DNA of 64,000 nt from JAXMHB01 sp046346965 (GCA_046346965.1 JAXMHB010000013.1:1-64000); one strand, 5' to 3'; counted from the first letter of the stretch, positions 54,570 through 63,616 are shown. Numbers and translations are program-made. The notes: generated by a model from the sequence alone, not told the origin.

Positions 54570-56297
54570 ATGCGCATCTCTCGCTTTCATCTCACCACGG
54601 TCAAGGAAACGCCCGCCGACGCCGACGTCGTCAGCCAGCAGCTGATGCTGCGCGCCGGCATGTTGCGCAAGCTCGCCGCCGGCATTTACACCTGGACCCC
54701 GCTGGGACTGCGCGCGCTGCGCAAGGTGGAAGCCATCGTGCGCGAGGAAATGAACCGCGCCGGCGCGCTGGAGCTGCTGATGCCCTCAATTCAGCCGCGC
54801 GAGCTGTGGGAAGAAACCGAGCGCTGGGCCAAGTTCGGCGGCCAGCTGCTGAAGATCAAGGACCGCAAGGACGGCGAGTTCTGCTACGGCCCCACGCACG
54901 AGGAAGTGATCACCGACTTCGCGCGCGGCGAATTGCGCTCCTACAAGCAGTTGCCAATCAACTTCTACCAGATCCAAACCAAGTTCCGCGACGAGATCCG
55001 GCCGCGCTTTGGCGTCATGCGTGCGCGCGAGTTTCTGATGAAGGACGCCTACTCCTTCCATCTGACCGCCGAATGCATGCAGCGCGAGTACCAGAACATG
55101 TACGACGCGTACACGCGCATCTTCACGCGCCTGGGGCTCAAGTTCCGCGCGGTGGCAGCGGACACCGGCGCGATCGGCGGCTCGGGCTCGCACGAGTTCC
55201 ACGTGCTGGCGGATTCGGGTGAGGACGCCATCGCCTTCACCAGCGTCGGCAACTACGCGGCCAATGTGGAGCTGGCCGAAGCGGCGGCACCTGCCACGCC
55301 GCGCGCGGCGCCGACCGAAGCCCTGGAGCAAGTGGCCACGCCAACGCAGAAGACCTGCGAGGACGTCGCCGCGCTGCTCGGCCTGCCGCTCACGCGCACG
55401 GTCAAGTCCTTTGCGGTCGTCGGCGAGCAAGGCTTCGTGCTGGTGCTGGTCCGTGGCGACCACATGGTCAATGAAATCAAGCTGCAGAAGGTCGCCGGCC
55501 TCGGCGATTTCCGTCTCGCCACCGAGGCCGAGATCGTGGAACACCTGGGCTCGGTGCCGGGATTCATTGGCCCGGTCGCCCCGGCCAAGGCGATCACCGT
55601 GGTCGCCGACCGCAGCGTCGCGGCGATGTCGGACTTTGTCGTCGGCGCCAATCAGGCGGGTTTCCACACCCGCGGCGTCAACTGGGGCCGCGATCTGCCC
55701 GAGCCCGATGTGGTCGCTGACGTGCGCAATGTGGTCGAAGGCGAGCCGGCACCGAACGATGCGGGTACGTGGTCGATTGCACGCGGCATCGAAGTCGGCC
55801 ATGTGTTCCAGCTGGGCCAGAAGTACGCCGAGGCGATGGGCGCGCAGGTGCTCGACGAGAACGGCAAGGCGCGCACCATGTACATGGGCTGCTACGGCAT
55901 TGGCGTCAGCCGCATCGTGGCGGCAGCGATCGAGCAGAACCACGATGCCAGCGGCATCCGGTGGCCCGAAGCCATCGCGCCCTTCCACATCGCCGTGCTG
56001 CCGCTCGGCATGGATCGCAGCGAGCGCGTGCGCGAGGCAGCGGAAAAGCTGTACGCGGAACTCAGCGCCGCCGGCCTCGATGTGCTGTTCGACGACCGCA
56101 AAGGCGTGCGCCCGGGTGCGATGTTCGCCGACCAGGAATTGATCGGTATCCCGCACCGCGTGGTGGTGTCTGAGCGCGGCCTGGACGCCGGTCAATACGA
56201 GTACCGCAGCCGCCGCGCGGCGGCGAACGAGATGCGTCCGATCGAGGGCTTCGTCGCCGAGATCGTGCAGACCATCCGCAACGCGATCAGCCACTGA
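54570..56297 (+). CDS. proS: prolyl-tRNA synthetase
   Basis: Class II synthetase charging tRNA-Pro, 575 residues. Motif 1 region (GIYTWTPLGLRALRKVEAIVREEM), motif 2 (FRDEIRPRFGVMRAREFLMKDAYSFH) and the C-terminal GIGVSRIVAAAIEQNHD are visible. Residues from about 240 to 380 are the inserted YbaK-like editing domain (LTRTVKSFAVVGEQGFVLVL), as in bacterial ProS. A TACAAT at 54534 is a plausible -10 box. It stands between a sigma factor and a glutathione transferase. Confidence 0.97.
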   Translation: MRISRFHLTTVKETPADADVVSQQLMLRAGMLRKLAAGIYTWTPLGLRALRKVEAIVREEMNRAGALELLMPSIQPRELWEETERWAKFGGQLLKIKDRKDGEFCYGPTHEEVITDFARGELRSYKQLPINFYQIQTKFRDEIRPRFGVMRAREFLMKDAYSFHLTAECMQREYQNMYDAYTRIFTRLGLKFRAVAADTGAIGGSGSHEFHVLADSGEDAIAFTSVGNYAANVELAEAAAPATPRAAPTEALEQVATPTQKTCEDVAALLGLPLTRTVKSFAVVGEQGFVLVLVRGDHMVNEIKLQKVAGLGDFRLATEAEIVEHLGSVPGFIGPVAPAKAITVVADRSVAAMSDFVVGANQAGFHTRGVNWGRDLPEPDVVADVRNVVEGEPAPNDAGTWSIARGIEVGHVFQLGQKYAEAMGAQVLDENGKARTMYMGCYGIGVSRIVAAAIEQNHDASGIRWPEAIAPFHIAVLPLGMDRSERVREAAEKLYAELSAAGLDVLFDDRKGVRPGAMFADQELIGIPHRVVVSERGLDAGQYEYRSRRAAANEMRPIEGFVAEIVQTIRNAISH

Positions 56298-56308
56298 GGC
56301 GCGCAGTC

Positions 56309-56992
56309 ATGATCGATCTCTACTACTGGCCCACGCCCAACGGGCACAAGATCACGCTGTTCCTCGAAGAGGCCGGCCTGCCGTTCACGATCAAGCGCGT
56401 CGATATCGGCAAGGGCGAGCAGTTCCAGCCGGATTTTCTGAAGATCGCGCCGAACAACCGCATGCCGGCGATCGTCGATCACGCGCCGGTCGACGGCGGC
56501 GCGCCGATCTCGCTGTTCGAGTCGGGCGCCATCCTGCTGTACCTGGCCGACAAGACCGGGCACTTCATCCCCGCCGACCTGCGCGGTCGCAACCAGGTGC
56601 TGCAGTGGCTGTTCTGGCAAATGGCGGGCTTGGGTCCGATGCTCGGCCAGAACCATCATTTCAACGTCTATGCGCCGGAGAAGATTCCCTACGCGATCGA
56701 GCGCTATGTGCGCGAAACCGCGCGGCTGTACGGCGTGCTGAACCGCCAACTGGAAGGCCGCGAGTACATCGCCGGTGAGTACAGCATTGCCGACATGGCC
56801 TGCTATCCGTGGATCGTGCCGCACCAGCGCCAGCAGATGGTGCTGACCGACTACCCGCACCTGCACGCCTGGTTCGAGCGCATCCGCGCCCGCCCCGGCA
56901 CCCAGCGCGCCTACGCGCACGGCGACTTCCACACGCCGCCCGCGGCGATGACCGAGGAAATGCGGCGCAATCTGTTTGCGCGTCCGGCGTAG
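56309..56992 (+). CDS. glutathione S-transferase family protein (YghU/YfcG-like)
   Basis: 227-residue GST. The N-terminal thioredoxin-like domain begins DLYYWPTPNGHKITLFLEEAG with the KITLFLEE core and the SGAILLYLADKTG motif (about 73-85); the helical C-terminal domain ends EYIAGEYSIADMACYPW. The PTPNGHK start fits the YfcG/YghU disulfide-reductase group, where Asn replaces the catalytic Ser/Tyr. The stop TAG is followed immediately by the octamer repeat. Confidence 0.9.
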   Translation: MIDLYYWPTPNGHKITLFLEEAGLPFTIKRVDIGKGEQFQPDFLKIAPNNRMPAIVDHAPVDGGAPISLFESGAILLYLADKTGHFIPADLRGRNQVLQWLFWQMAGLGPMLGQNHHFNVYAPEKIPYAIERYVRETARLYGVLNRQLEGREYIAGEYSIADMACYPWIVPHQRQQMVLTDYPHLHAWFERIRARPGTQRAYAHGDFHTPPAAMTEEMRRNLFARPA

Positions 56993-56996
56993 GCAC

Positions 56997-57020
56997 GAGG
57001 GCACGAGGGCACGAGGGCAC
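56997..57020. repeat. three copies of octamer GAGGGCAC
   Basis: Same octamer as the nine-copy array at 17112-17183, here straight after the GST stop. Its reuse at a second locus suggests a mobile or replication-slippage-prone motif. Confidence 0.85.
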
Positions 57021-57033
57021 GCAAAGCCCAAGG

Positions 57034-57307
57034 CAGCGGCGCGGGAGCGCCGCCCTCCGAGGTGCCATCCCGCGGCTAGGACGGGGCGCGCCGAAGCCGG
57101 GCAGCATCAAGGAGGGCGCCGGTCCTCCGGCGCCTGCGCGGTCCAGGCAAGCAAGAGCAGCGGCGCGGGAGCGCCGCCCTCCGAGGTGCCATCCCGCGGC
57201 TTGGACGGGGCGCGCCGAAGCCGGGCAGCATCAAGGAGGGCGCCGGTCCTCCGGCGCCTGCGCGGTCCAGGCAAGCAAGAGCAGCGGCGCGGGAGCGCCT
57301 CCCTCCG
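57034..57307. repeat. 124-bp direct tandem repeat, two copies plus a partial third
   Basis: Copies begin at 57034, 57158 and 57282 with identical spacing of 124 bases. Copies 1 and 2 differ at one visible base (CTA versus CTT around 57080). The third is cut off after about 26 bases. The unit is GC-rich and contains internal inverted stretches (GGAGGGCGCCGGTCC near the middle), so it may fold. There is no convincing reading frame in it. Confidence 0.93.
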
Positions 57308-57310
57308 AGG

Positions 57311-57431
57311 CTGACGGTCTGGATTCCCGCTTGCGCGGGAATGACGGCGTAGCTGACGGCCTGGATTCCCGCTTGCGCGAGAATGACGGCGTAGCTGGCG
57401 GCTTGGATTCCCGCTTGCGCGGGCCTGACGG
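57311..57431. repeat. 42-bp tandem repeat with palindromic core, three copies
   Basis: Copies at 57311, 57353 and 57395 (the last shorter). Each has GGATTCCCGC followed by GCGGGAATGACGG, a palindromic pattern known as REP-like or dRS3-like repeats that are scattered in many proteobacteria. Copy 2 carries a single change (GAGAATG). The whole block follows the 124-bp repeat without a gap. Confidence 0.88.
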
Positions 57432-57464
57432 CCTGGTCGCCGTCAGGCCCCACGCGCATAGCGC

Positions 57465-58418
57465 TCAGCGCTGCGAGGCGAGAAAAGCCTCGACCGCTTT
57501 GACCGTCTGCGCCGGGTCTTCCTCCTGCGGGACGTGCCCGAGCTCTGGAAACTCAAGCAGCGTGCTGCCGGGGATGTCGCGCTGGAAGTGCGCGGCGTTC
57601 TCGGGCGGGATCAGGCGGTCGCGGCCGCCCCACAGGATCAGCGTCGGCGCGCGGATGCGGGCGATGTCCTCGGCACCGGCGCCGTGGACGTTCTGGCGGA
57701 AGCGCTGGATCAGCGCCTCGCGATTGCCGGCGCGCAGCGTCAGCTCGAAATAGCGCTCGACCAGCGCGTCGTCCACGCGTTCCGGCTGACCGTAGGTATT
57801 GCGGATGCTGGCCGCCACCAGCGCGCGCGGCAGCAAATGGCGCACGATCGGCGCCGTCCACTCGCTGCGCGCCAGCTGAAAGCCGATCGGGATCGAGCTC
57901 GGCACGAAGGGATAGCCGGCGGCATCCACCAGCACCAGTGCGGCCACGCGCTCGGGCGCACGCACGGCGGTGGACCACGCCACCTGGCCACCGAGCGAGT
58001 TGCCGGCCAGCACCGCGCGCTCGATGCCAAGTTGGTCCATCAGCGCCAGCAAATCATCCACATAGCGTTCGATGCGGTAGTCGCCATCGGGCGCCGGGCC
58101 GGTCAGACCGAAGCCGCGCAGGTCCATGCGGATCACGCGTTCACGATCTTTAAGCGCTACGGTCCAGCCATCCCAGGTGTGCAGACTGGCCGAGGTGCCG
58201 TGGATCAGGATCAGTGGCAGCGGATCCTCGCGCAGTCCTTCGTCGCGCATGTGCACCTGCATGCCGTGGACGCCGAGGAACACCGAGGGCGGCGGCGCCC
58301 AGCGTGCAGTGAGCGTTTCCAGCGGCCGATCCGGCTGCCAGGCCCAAAGCAGCACCAGGCCCAACGCGAGCAGCGTCGTCGCACCGATGCGCAGCAGTAC
58401 TCGGCGGGCGCGGCTCAT
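57465..58418 (-). CDS. alpha/beta hydrolase with N-terminal membrane segment
   Basis: 317-residue alpha/beta hydrolase. One N-terminal hydrophobic helix (IGATTLLALGLVLLWAWQP) may anchor or export it. The nucleophile elbow is AGNSLGGQVAW, the oxyanion motif LIHGTSASLHTW, and the histidine lies in FPELGHVPQEEDP. The pattern resembles meta-cleavage hydrolases or epoxide hydrolases, but the substrate is unknown. The start overlaps the dadA-like stop as ATGA; the two are co-transcribed. Confidence 0.85.
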   Translation of the reverse strand: MSRARRVLLRIGATTLLALGLVLLWAWQPDRPLETLTARWAPPPSVFLGVHGMQVHMRDEGLREDPLPLILIHGTSASLHTWDGWTVALKDRERVIRMDLRGFGLTGPAPDGDYRIERYVDDLLALMDQLGIERAVLAGNSLGGQVAWSTAVRAPERVAALVLVDAAGYPFVPSSIPIGFQLARSEWTAPIVRHLLPRALVAASIRNTYGQPERVDDALVERYFELTLRAGNREALIQRFRQNVHGAGAEDIARIRAPTLILWGGRDRLIPPENAAHFQRDIPGSTLLEFPELGHVPQEEDPAQTVKAVEAFLASQR

Positions 58419-59677
58419 GCGGCGAAGCGCTGCGGCGCGTAGGGTGCGGGATCCACCTCGGGCTGGCGACCGGCGATCAGATCGGCGATCAGCAAGCCGG
58501 TGGCGGCCGACATGCTCATGCCGAGCATGCCGTGGCCCGTGGCGATCCAGGTATTTGCCAGGCCCGGTGCCGCGCCGATGATGGGCAGATCGTCGGCGGT
58601 CATCGGGCGCCAGCCGCACCATTCTTCTTCGACGCTGGCGCCGATCGGATCGACCAGATACTCGGCGGCGCCGCGCACCAGCGCATCCAGGCGCGTGCGG
58701 TTCAGGCTGGCATCAAAGCCGGAGAACTCCATGGTGCTGCCGACGCGATAGCTGTGGCGCCAGGGCGTGATCGCCACGCTGCGCTCGCGGCAGACGATCG
58801 GCACCTGCGGCGCACGTCGCGGCACGCTGGTGGTGATCGAGTAACCCTTGCCCGGCTGCATCGGCAGGCGCAGGCCCAGCTGCCGCGCCCACAGCGGCGA
58901 CCACGCACCCAGCGCCAGCACGATGCGCTCGCCACGCCAGTCGCCGGCGCTGGTATGCACCTGGGCGATGCCGGACGCGCTGCGCGCGAAGCCGGTGATG
59001 CGCGTCTGCGGCACGATGCGCACGCCGCGCGCCTGCACCACGCGAGCGAGCTCGGCGACATAGCGATCCGGCTTGAACTCGGCGTCGACCGGCGTATCGA
59101 AGCCGCCGATCACCTCGGGTCGCAGACAGGGCTCGCGCGCACGCAGCGCCTCGCCGTCGAGGGCGTCCACCTGCATGCCGACCGCAGCCAAGGCCTTCGG
59201 CCACCAGGCGAAGTCCGCCAACGCGCGCCGATCGCGGAACACGGTCAGATGGCCGCGCGCCTGGAACTCGCAGTCGAGCGCCTCGGCGCGGATCAGCGTC
59301 TCCAGCAGCTGCCGCGAGCGCAGCAGCAAGCGCGCCTTGCCAGCCAGACCGGCCTCGAAATCCTGCCAGTTGCAGCGGCGGGCAAACTGCAGCAACCAGC
59401 CCCAGAGCACCGGATCAAAGCGCGGACGCACGTAGAAGGGCGCGTCCTGCTGCAGCATCCAGCGCAGCGCCTGCATCACCATGCCGGGCTTGGCCAGCGG
59501 CGGCGCGTGGCTGGGGGTGATCGTGCCGCAGTTGCCGTGCGAGGCGCCGCTGCCGGGCGTGGCCTGATCGAGCAGCGTCACCGAGCGGCCGTCGCGCGCC
59601 AGAAAGTAGGCGCAGGACAGACCAATGACGCCGGCGCCGAGGATCAGGACTTCACTGTCGCCACCCGCCTGTGTCAC
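58415..59677 (-). CDS. FAD-dependent D-amino-acid dehydrogenase (DadA-like)
   Basis: 420-residue flavoprotein oxidoreductase. The N-terminal dinucleotide-binding motif VLILGAGVIGLSCAYFLARDG is at residues 10-30. Later, WCGWRPMTADDLPIIGAAPG and IATGHGMLGMSMSAATG are typical DAO-fold C-terminal motifs. DadA oxidises D-alanine and other D-amino acids, feeding electrons to quinones. Whether the true substrate is D-amino acid or a related imino acid cannot be decided. It shares four bases with the hydrolase downstream and with the secreted protein upstream. Confidence 0.88.
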   Translation of the reverse strand: MTQAGGDSEVLILGAGVIGLSCAYFLARDGRSVTLLDQATPGSGASHGNCGTITPSHAPPLAKPGMVMQALRWMLQQDAPFYVRPRFDPVLWGWLLQFARRCNWQDFEAGLAGKARLLLRSRQLLETLIRAEALDCEFQARGHLTVFRDRRALADFAWWPKALAAVGMQVDALDGEALRAREPCLRPEVIGGFDTPVDAEFKPDRYVAELARVVQARGVRIVPQTRITGFARSASGIAQVHTSAGDWRGERIVLALGAWSPLWARQLGLRLPMQPGKGYSITTSVPRRAPQVPIVCRERSVAITPWRHSYRVGSTMEFSGFDASLNRTRLDALVRGAAEYLVDPIGASVEEEWCGWRPMTADDLPIIGAAPGLANTWIATGHGMLGMSMSAATGLLIADLIAGRQPEVDPAPYAPQRFAA

Positions 59678-61146
59678 TGCGCGCCCGCCTCCCAGCCGTT
59701 GCGGAATATGGTCTCGCCCAGCCAGGCCTCGCTGCTGGTGCCCAGCCGGAACTGCGGATCCGGGCCCGGCGGCGGCGGCACGTCGGGGGCGATCAAGGTG
59801 TAGATGCCGCCGCTGACGCTGCTGTTGCCGGCATTGTAGACGCCGCCCTGCGCATCCACCGTGACCCCCGCCTGCAGCTGCGCAAAAAACTGGCTCTGGC
59901 TAAGCGCGTTGCCGGTGTAACCGACGAAACTGCCGCCGGTGGTATCCAGGCGCAGGCCGTAGACGGTGAGATTGGGCGACTGGATGGTACTGACCGGTCC
60001 GCGCACGCGCACCGAGTTGGCGTTGGCCGTGCCGCGATCGCGGATGCGCGTCGAGTACAGCCGCCCGGCGGTATCAACATAGCCACGCACTTCCACCTGG
60101 CGCGGCGCGGCCAGCCCATTCGTCTGGATCAAGTCGTCATCGCGCAATTGCGCGCTGCGCCGCACGCTGCGCCCGAGGATGGTGATCGACTGCCCGGGCA
60201 GCACATCGGCCGGGCTCACCGGCCCCTGGAAGCGCAGCACCGGCCGGACGAAGGACACCGCGGTGGCGTTGAACTCGGTGGGTATGCCGAAACTGCCCTC
60301 GACGTCCACCCGCACCCCATCGGCCAGCTCATCGGGATTGCCGAAGGCGAACACCGTGCTGGCGTTGTAGAACACGTCGATGGCATCGAGCCTAAACACG
60401 CCGGCTGCCGGCACCGCGGTGACCAGACCTTCGAGGGCGCCCACTGCGCCAAAGGTGCCCAGCGGCACCGCCGTCGAGCAGTCAAAGCGCGTCAGCGTGG
60501 TCAGCACGCTGCTGGCGGTGAAGCCAGGCACCGCCTGCGCGCGGAGGTCGATGAAATCGCCCAGCGCTGGCGCCGGGTTGCAGTTGTTGGTGTTGACCAG
60601 CCCGTAGTTGACGCGCTGGGCGCCGACACGAATTTCGCCGGCCGGTGGCCCCACCTGGGTCACGTAGCCACTCAGCCGCCAGCCGGTGGCGGGATCGGTT
60701 TCGCGCACCAGCAGCGTCGCCAGCATGCTGCCGTTGGTGTCGATATGGCCGGACACCGACACCACATCACCCAGTGCCAGCGAGCCCAGGCCCGGCGTGT
60801 TCAGCACCACGGTGTTGGCGTTGCTGGTGATTTCCTGGCCGAGGATGCGCAAGGGCGCCGTGCTGGTCACCGGTCCGATGATGCCGAAGTCAAAGCGCAG
60901 CGTTGCCGCCTCCAGCGGCACCAGTCCGCGGCGCGTCGGCGGGATCACCGTGGCGTACACCACCGAGCCGCGCAACCACGGTGCCTGGGCCGGATCGATC
61001 AGATCGCCGTTGAGATAGACCTCGGTCTGCGGCACCAGGAAGATCTCGGTGCCATTGAGGATCACGCTGTCGGCGCGGGCGGTGGGGGCCAGCAGCACCA
61101 GCAGGCTGAGTCCCAGGCCGAGTAGCAGGTGTCGGATCGTGAGCAT
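59674..61146 (-). CDS. secreted DUF5666-type repeat protein
   Basis: 490 residues with a signal peptide (LLLGLGLSLLVLLAPTARA). The mature part is built from repeated beta-rich units such as DVVSVSGHIDTNGSMLATLLV, VRGYVDTAGRLYSTRIRD and VEGSFGIPTEFNATAVSF, which match the DUF5666 domain pattern. It ends AWLGETIFRNGWEAGAQ, resembling C-terminal tails of other secreted proteins in these bacteria. Function unknown. A GGAGG site precedes the ATG. Confidence 0.83.
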   Translation of the reverse strand: MLTIRHLLLGLGLSLLVLLAPTARADSVILNGTEIFLVPQTEVYLNGDLIDPAQAPWLRGSVVYATVIPPTRRGLVPLEAATLRFDFGIIGPVTSTAPLRILGQEITSNANTVVLNTPGLGSLALGDVVSVSGHIDTNGSMLATLLVRETDPATGWRLSGYVTQVGPPAGEIRVGAQRVNYGLVNTNNCNPAPALGDFIDLRAQAVPGFTASSVLTTLTRFDCSTAVPLGTFGAVGALEGLVTAVPAAGVFRLDAIDVFYNASTVFAFGNPDELADGVRVDVEGSFGIPTEFNATAVSFVRPVLRFQGPVSPADVLPGQSITILGRSVRRSAQLRDDDLIQTNGLAAPRQVEVRGYVDTAGRLYSTRIRDRGTANANSVRVRGPVSTIQSPNLTVYGLRLDTTGGSFVGYTGNALSQSQFFAQLQAGVTVDAQGGVYNAGNSSVSGGIYTLIAPDVPPPPGPDPQFRLGTSSEAWLGETIFRNGWEAGAQ

Positions 61147-61226
61147 CGCCAGCCTCCATCACAACGGGCGCTCGCAGGTCGCCGTGATCGGCGACAATAA
61201 ACCAACTTCACCGCCACCGATTGCGC

Positions 61227-61718
61227 ATGCCCTACACCCCCATCCTGGCCACGCTCGGCTATGTGCTGTCCCCGGATCGCCGCCGGGTGCTGATGGTGCA
61301 TCGCAATGCGCGCCCCGATGACGCCCATCTGGGCAAGTACAACGGACTGGGCGGCAAGCTGGAGCCCGGCGAGGACGTGGTCAGCGGCATGCGCCGCGAG
61401 ATCGCCGAGGAAGCGGGCCTCGACTGCCACGAGCTGACGCTGCGCGGCACCATTTCCTGGCCTGGCTTCGGCAAACACGGCGAAGACTGGTTCGGTTTCG
61501 TGTTCCTGATCACCGCCTACAGCGGCACAGCGCCGGCACGCAATGCCGAAGGCACGCTCGAATGGATACCCTGCGAGCAGGTGCTCGATCTGCCTTTGTG
61601 GGAGGGCGATCGCCAGTTCCTGCCGCTGGTCTTCGATGCCGACCCGCGCGCCTTTCACGGCGTCATGCCCTATCGCGACGGCCGCATGCTGTCCTGGTCC
61701 TGCACGCGCGTCGGGTGA
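61227..61718 (+). CDS. NUDIX hydrolase (MutT/8-oxo-dGTP diphosphatase-like)
   Basis: 163 residues. The NUDIX box is GGKLEPGEDVVSGMRREIAEEAG (about 41-63) with all metal-binding glutamates. GKYNGLGGK and the SWPGFGKHGEDWFGFVFL strand resemble MutT-like proteins acting on oxidised purine triphosphates. ATG 61227 is preferred over a TTG six bases earlier. Its stop overlaps the GTG start of the lipase gene. Confidence 0.9.
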   Translation: MPYTPILATLGYVLSPDRRRVLMVHRNARPDDAHLGKYNGLGGKLEPGEDVVSGMRREIAEEAGLDCHELTLRGTISWPGFGKHGEDWFGFVFLITAYSGTAPARNAEGTLEWIPCEQVLDLPLWEGDRQFLPLVFDADPRAFHGVMPYRDGRMLSWSCTRVG

Positions 61719-62587
61719 AGCGCCCGCTGCCACCGCCGACACTGACCGCACTGTATCCGCCGGTGCCGGGCTACCGCTATTTCGATGCGCCGGCCGCGTC
61801 ACGATTCGACCCGGCGGCCGCGCCGGGCGAGGCGCGCACCGCCTGGTGGCTGGCGGAACACGCGCTGCTCGCCTACGAGCACCCGGCGCGGGTGCGCGAG
61901 GTGCTGGCACCAACGCGCATCGAGACGATCGAGCACGCTGCCAGCAGCAGCTTTGCCTATGCCTTGATCGAGCCGGATCACGCCATCCTGGCCTTCCGCG
62001 GCACTGAAGCGATGCGTCCCGGCGACACCTGGCGCAAGCTCGGTCAGGTCGCCCGTGACTGGCTGGTGGATGCACAGATCGCGCGCCGGCCGTGGCCGGG
62101 CGGCGCGCAGGTGCATGCGGGCTTCGCGCAGGCGCTGGACGCGCTGTGGCCCGCCATCGAGGCGCTGCTGCCGGCCAGCACGCGCTGGTGGTGCTGCGGC
62201 CACAGCCTCGGCGGCGCCCTGGCGGCGCTTGCCGCGCTGCGCGTGCAGGAAGCGCAGCGACTTGCCGGTGTGCTGACCTACGGGCAGCCCGCCGCCGGCG
62301 ACGAGCGACTCGCCAGTGCGCTCGATGCGCTGCCGCTGCTGCGCATCGTCAATGCCTGCGATGTGGTGCCCGAGTTGCCACCCGCGTTGCTCGGCTACCG
62401 CCACGGCGGCCATCTGCGGCACCTCGATGCCGACCGACGCCAGCAGTACGCCAGCACGCTGCGGCGCCATCTGCAGCGCCTGCCGGCCAACCTGCGCCAC
62501 GGCCTTGGCGCGCTGACGCCGATCGAACTGATCGACCACGCGCCGCTGCATTACGCCATCAAGTGCTACAACGCTGCCTTCGGTTGA
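61715..62587 (+). CDS. lipase (class 3)
   Basis: 290-residue class 3 (fungal-type) lipase-like protein. The nucleophile elbow GHSLGGALAALAAL and the preceding WVDAQ/HAGFAQALD pattern (VHAGF motif) fit Lipase_3; an aspartate follows in RIVNACDVVPELPP and the final histidine in IDHAPLHYA. No signal peptide: it begins at a GTG that overlaps the NUDIX stop (GTGA), so the pair is coupled. Substrate unknown. Confidence 0.88.
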   Translation: MKRPLPPPTLTALYPPVPGYRYFDAPAASRFDPAAAPGEARTAWWLAEHALLAYEHPARVREVLAPTRIETIEHAASSSFAYALIEPDHAILAFRGTEAMRPGDTWRKLGQVARDWLVDAQIARRPWPGGAQVHAGFAQALDALWPAIEALLPASTRWWCCGHSLGGALAALAALRVQEAQRLAGVLTYGQPAAGDERLASALDALPLLRIVNACDVVPELPPALLGYRHGGHLRHLDADRRQQYASTLRRHLQRLPANLRHGLGALTPIELIDHAPLHYAIKCYNAAFG

Positions 62588-62710
62588 TCGGCGCAGTGCG
62601 CTCAGGGAAGCGCCTGGTGGCGGGGCAAAAAGCGGGGCGGGGGTCAGGGGGCGGGGGACCAGCACTGCTGCGCTTCCGAGCACTGTCGCAGGTTCCTGTT
62701 TGCCGCTCCC

Positions 62711-62843
62711 GGGTCCCGGGTCCCGGGTCCCGGGTCCCGGGTCCCGAGTCCCGAGTCCCGAGTCCCGAGTCCCGAGTCCCGAGTCCCGAGTCCCGAGGCC
62801 CGAGTCCCGAGTCCCGGGTCCCGAGTCCCGAGTCCCGAGTCCC
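62711..62843. repeat. heptamer tandem array, 19 copies of G(A/G)GTCCC
   Basis: Nineteen 7-bp units with no spacers: five GGGTCCC, then mainly GAGTCCC with one GAGGCCC and one later GGGTCCC. It begins about 120 bases after the lipase stop. The same unit occurs three times at 46537-46557. Units of seven bases cycle through three frames, so open frames here are artefacts. Confidence 0.95.
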
Positions 62844-62847
62844 GTCT

Positions 62848-62955
62848 TGGCCCCTCCGCACCTACGTGGGCGCGGAGACGCTGCAGAGCTGGCTGCAGAC
62901 CGCGCTGGTGGAGGTGCCGGCCGGCACCCCGCACACCCCGTCGCAGTACGGCTGA
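62848..62955 (+). pseudogene. caspase-like C-terminal remnant next to the heptamer array
   Basis: The frame after the array reads WPLRTYVGAETLQSWLQ and ends AGTPHTPSQYG with a stop at 62953-62955, then a terminator-like hairpin at 62965. The wording is close to the C-terminus of peptidase C14 (caspase-like) proteins (tyr-val-x-glu-leu ... TPSQYG). No start or catalytic residues remain. It may be what is left of a gene whose 5' part was displaced by the array. This is inference from a short stretch. Confidence 0.35.
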
Positions 62956-62964
62956 GCCTGCGTC

Positions 62965-62992
62965 CATGCCGGGGCCGCGTGGCCCCGGCATG
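62965..62992. terminator. hairpin after the remnant, before the convergent gene
   Basis: Twelve-base perfect stem (CATGCCGGGGCC/GGCCCCGGCATG), loop GCGT, eight bases ahead of the stop of the minus-strand gene at 63000. No clear U tract. Confidence 0.7.
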
Positions 62993-62999
62993 GCCTGCC

Positions 63000-63449
63000 T
63001 CATTCGCCCTGCTGATAGCGATCGAGAATCTGCTGCCGTTCGGCGAAGTACGCGTCGACGCGGTAGCGCTGGTCCAGCTGTTCCAGCGCCTGCGTCAGCT
63101 CACCCAACACTGCGTCCGCATCGCCGGCGTCACCATGGCGGATGATGGCGGCGCCGTAGTAGCCGCTCCAGACGCAGGTCTGCGTCGACACGACGACCAG
63201 ATTCTGCGCCGCCGCCGTCGCGGCGGACTGGCTGATGACCTTGTTCATGCAGTCGGCATAGCCCAGCGTGCTCGTGTACACGTGCGATTGCGGGTTCTGA
63301 TACGGCGTCGAATAGCTCGATGCCAACACCGCGCCGCCGACCCACACCGGATACGGCAGGTTGAAAGAGGGACCGCCTATGGGCGCCGCCGTCGCCGACA
63401 CGGCTGCGAGAGCCAGGAGTACCGCGCCTGTGCACCGGGTGATGGTCAT
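63000..63449 (-). CDS. small secreted protein of unknown function
   Basis: 149 residues with a signal peptide (RCTGAVLLALAAVSATA). The mature part has two cysteines (CMNK, TCVW) and a helical C-terminal tail rich in Gln and Glu (LGELTQALEQLDQRYRV). A GGAAGG ribosome site precedes the ATG. No family recognised. Its position next to another secreted gene (63694) may be chance. Confidence 0.75.
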   Translation of the reverse strand: MTITRCTGAVLLALAAVSATAAPIGGPSFNLPYPVWVGGAVLASSYSTPYQNPQSHVYTSTLGYADCMNKVISQSAATAAAQNLVVVSTQTCVWSGYYGAAIIRHGDAGDADAVLGELTQALEQLDQRYRVDAYFAERQQILDRYQQGE

Positions 63450-63526
63450 GATCTGCCTTCCAGGATGCGAACCAATCGTCGCGGCTGCAGTCGGCCTCGG
63501 ACGCGCTTTGGATGCCAGTGCGTGAA

Positions 63527-63616
63527 CGGGAAGAAATCCCGCGACCGGAGCGAGAGTCTCGTTCGATCAATGCCTTGGCGCGGATTCGCCCACTGGCACG
63601 CGGCGATTTCTTCCCG
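63527..63616. repeat. separated inverted repeat in an intergenic gap
   Basis: CGGGAAGAAATC (63527-63538) and its complement GATTTCTTCCCG (63605-63616) face each other 66 bases apart. The gap between the two secreted-protein genes (63450-63693) has no gene. It may be a long hairpin or a decayed mobile element. Confidence 0.5.

Noticed and set aside
62711..62843. CRISPR array
   Set aside because: The 7-bp units are contiguous with no spacers, and no cas genes are present.
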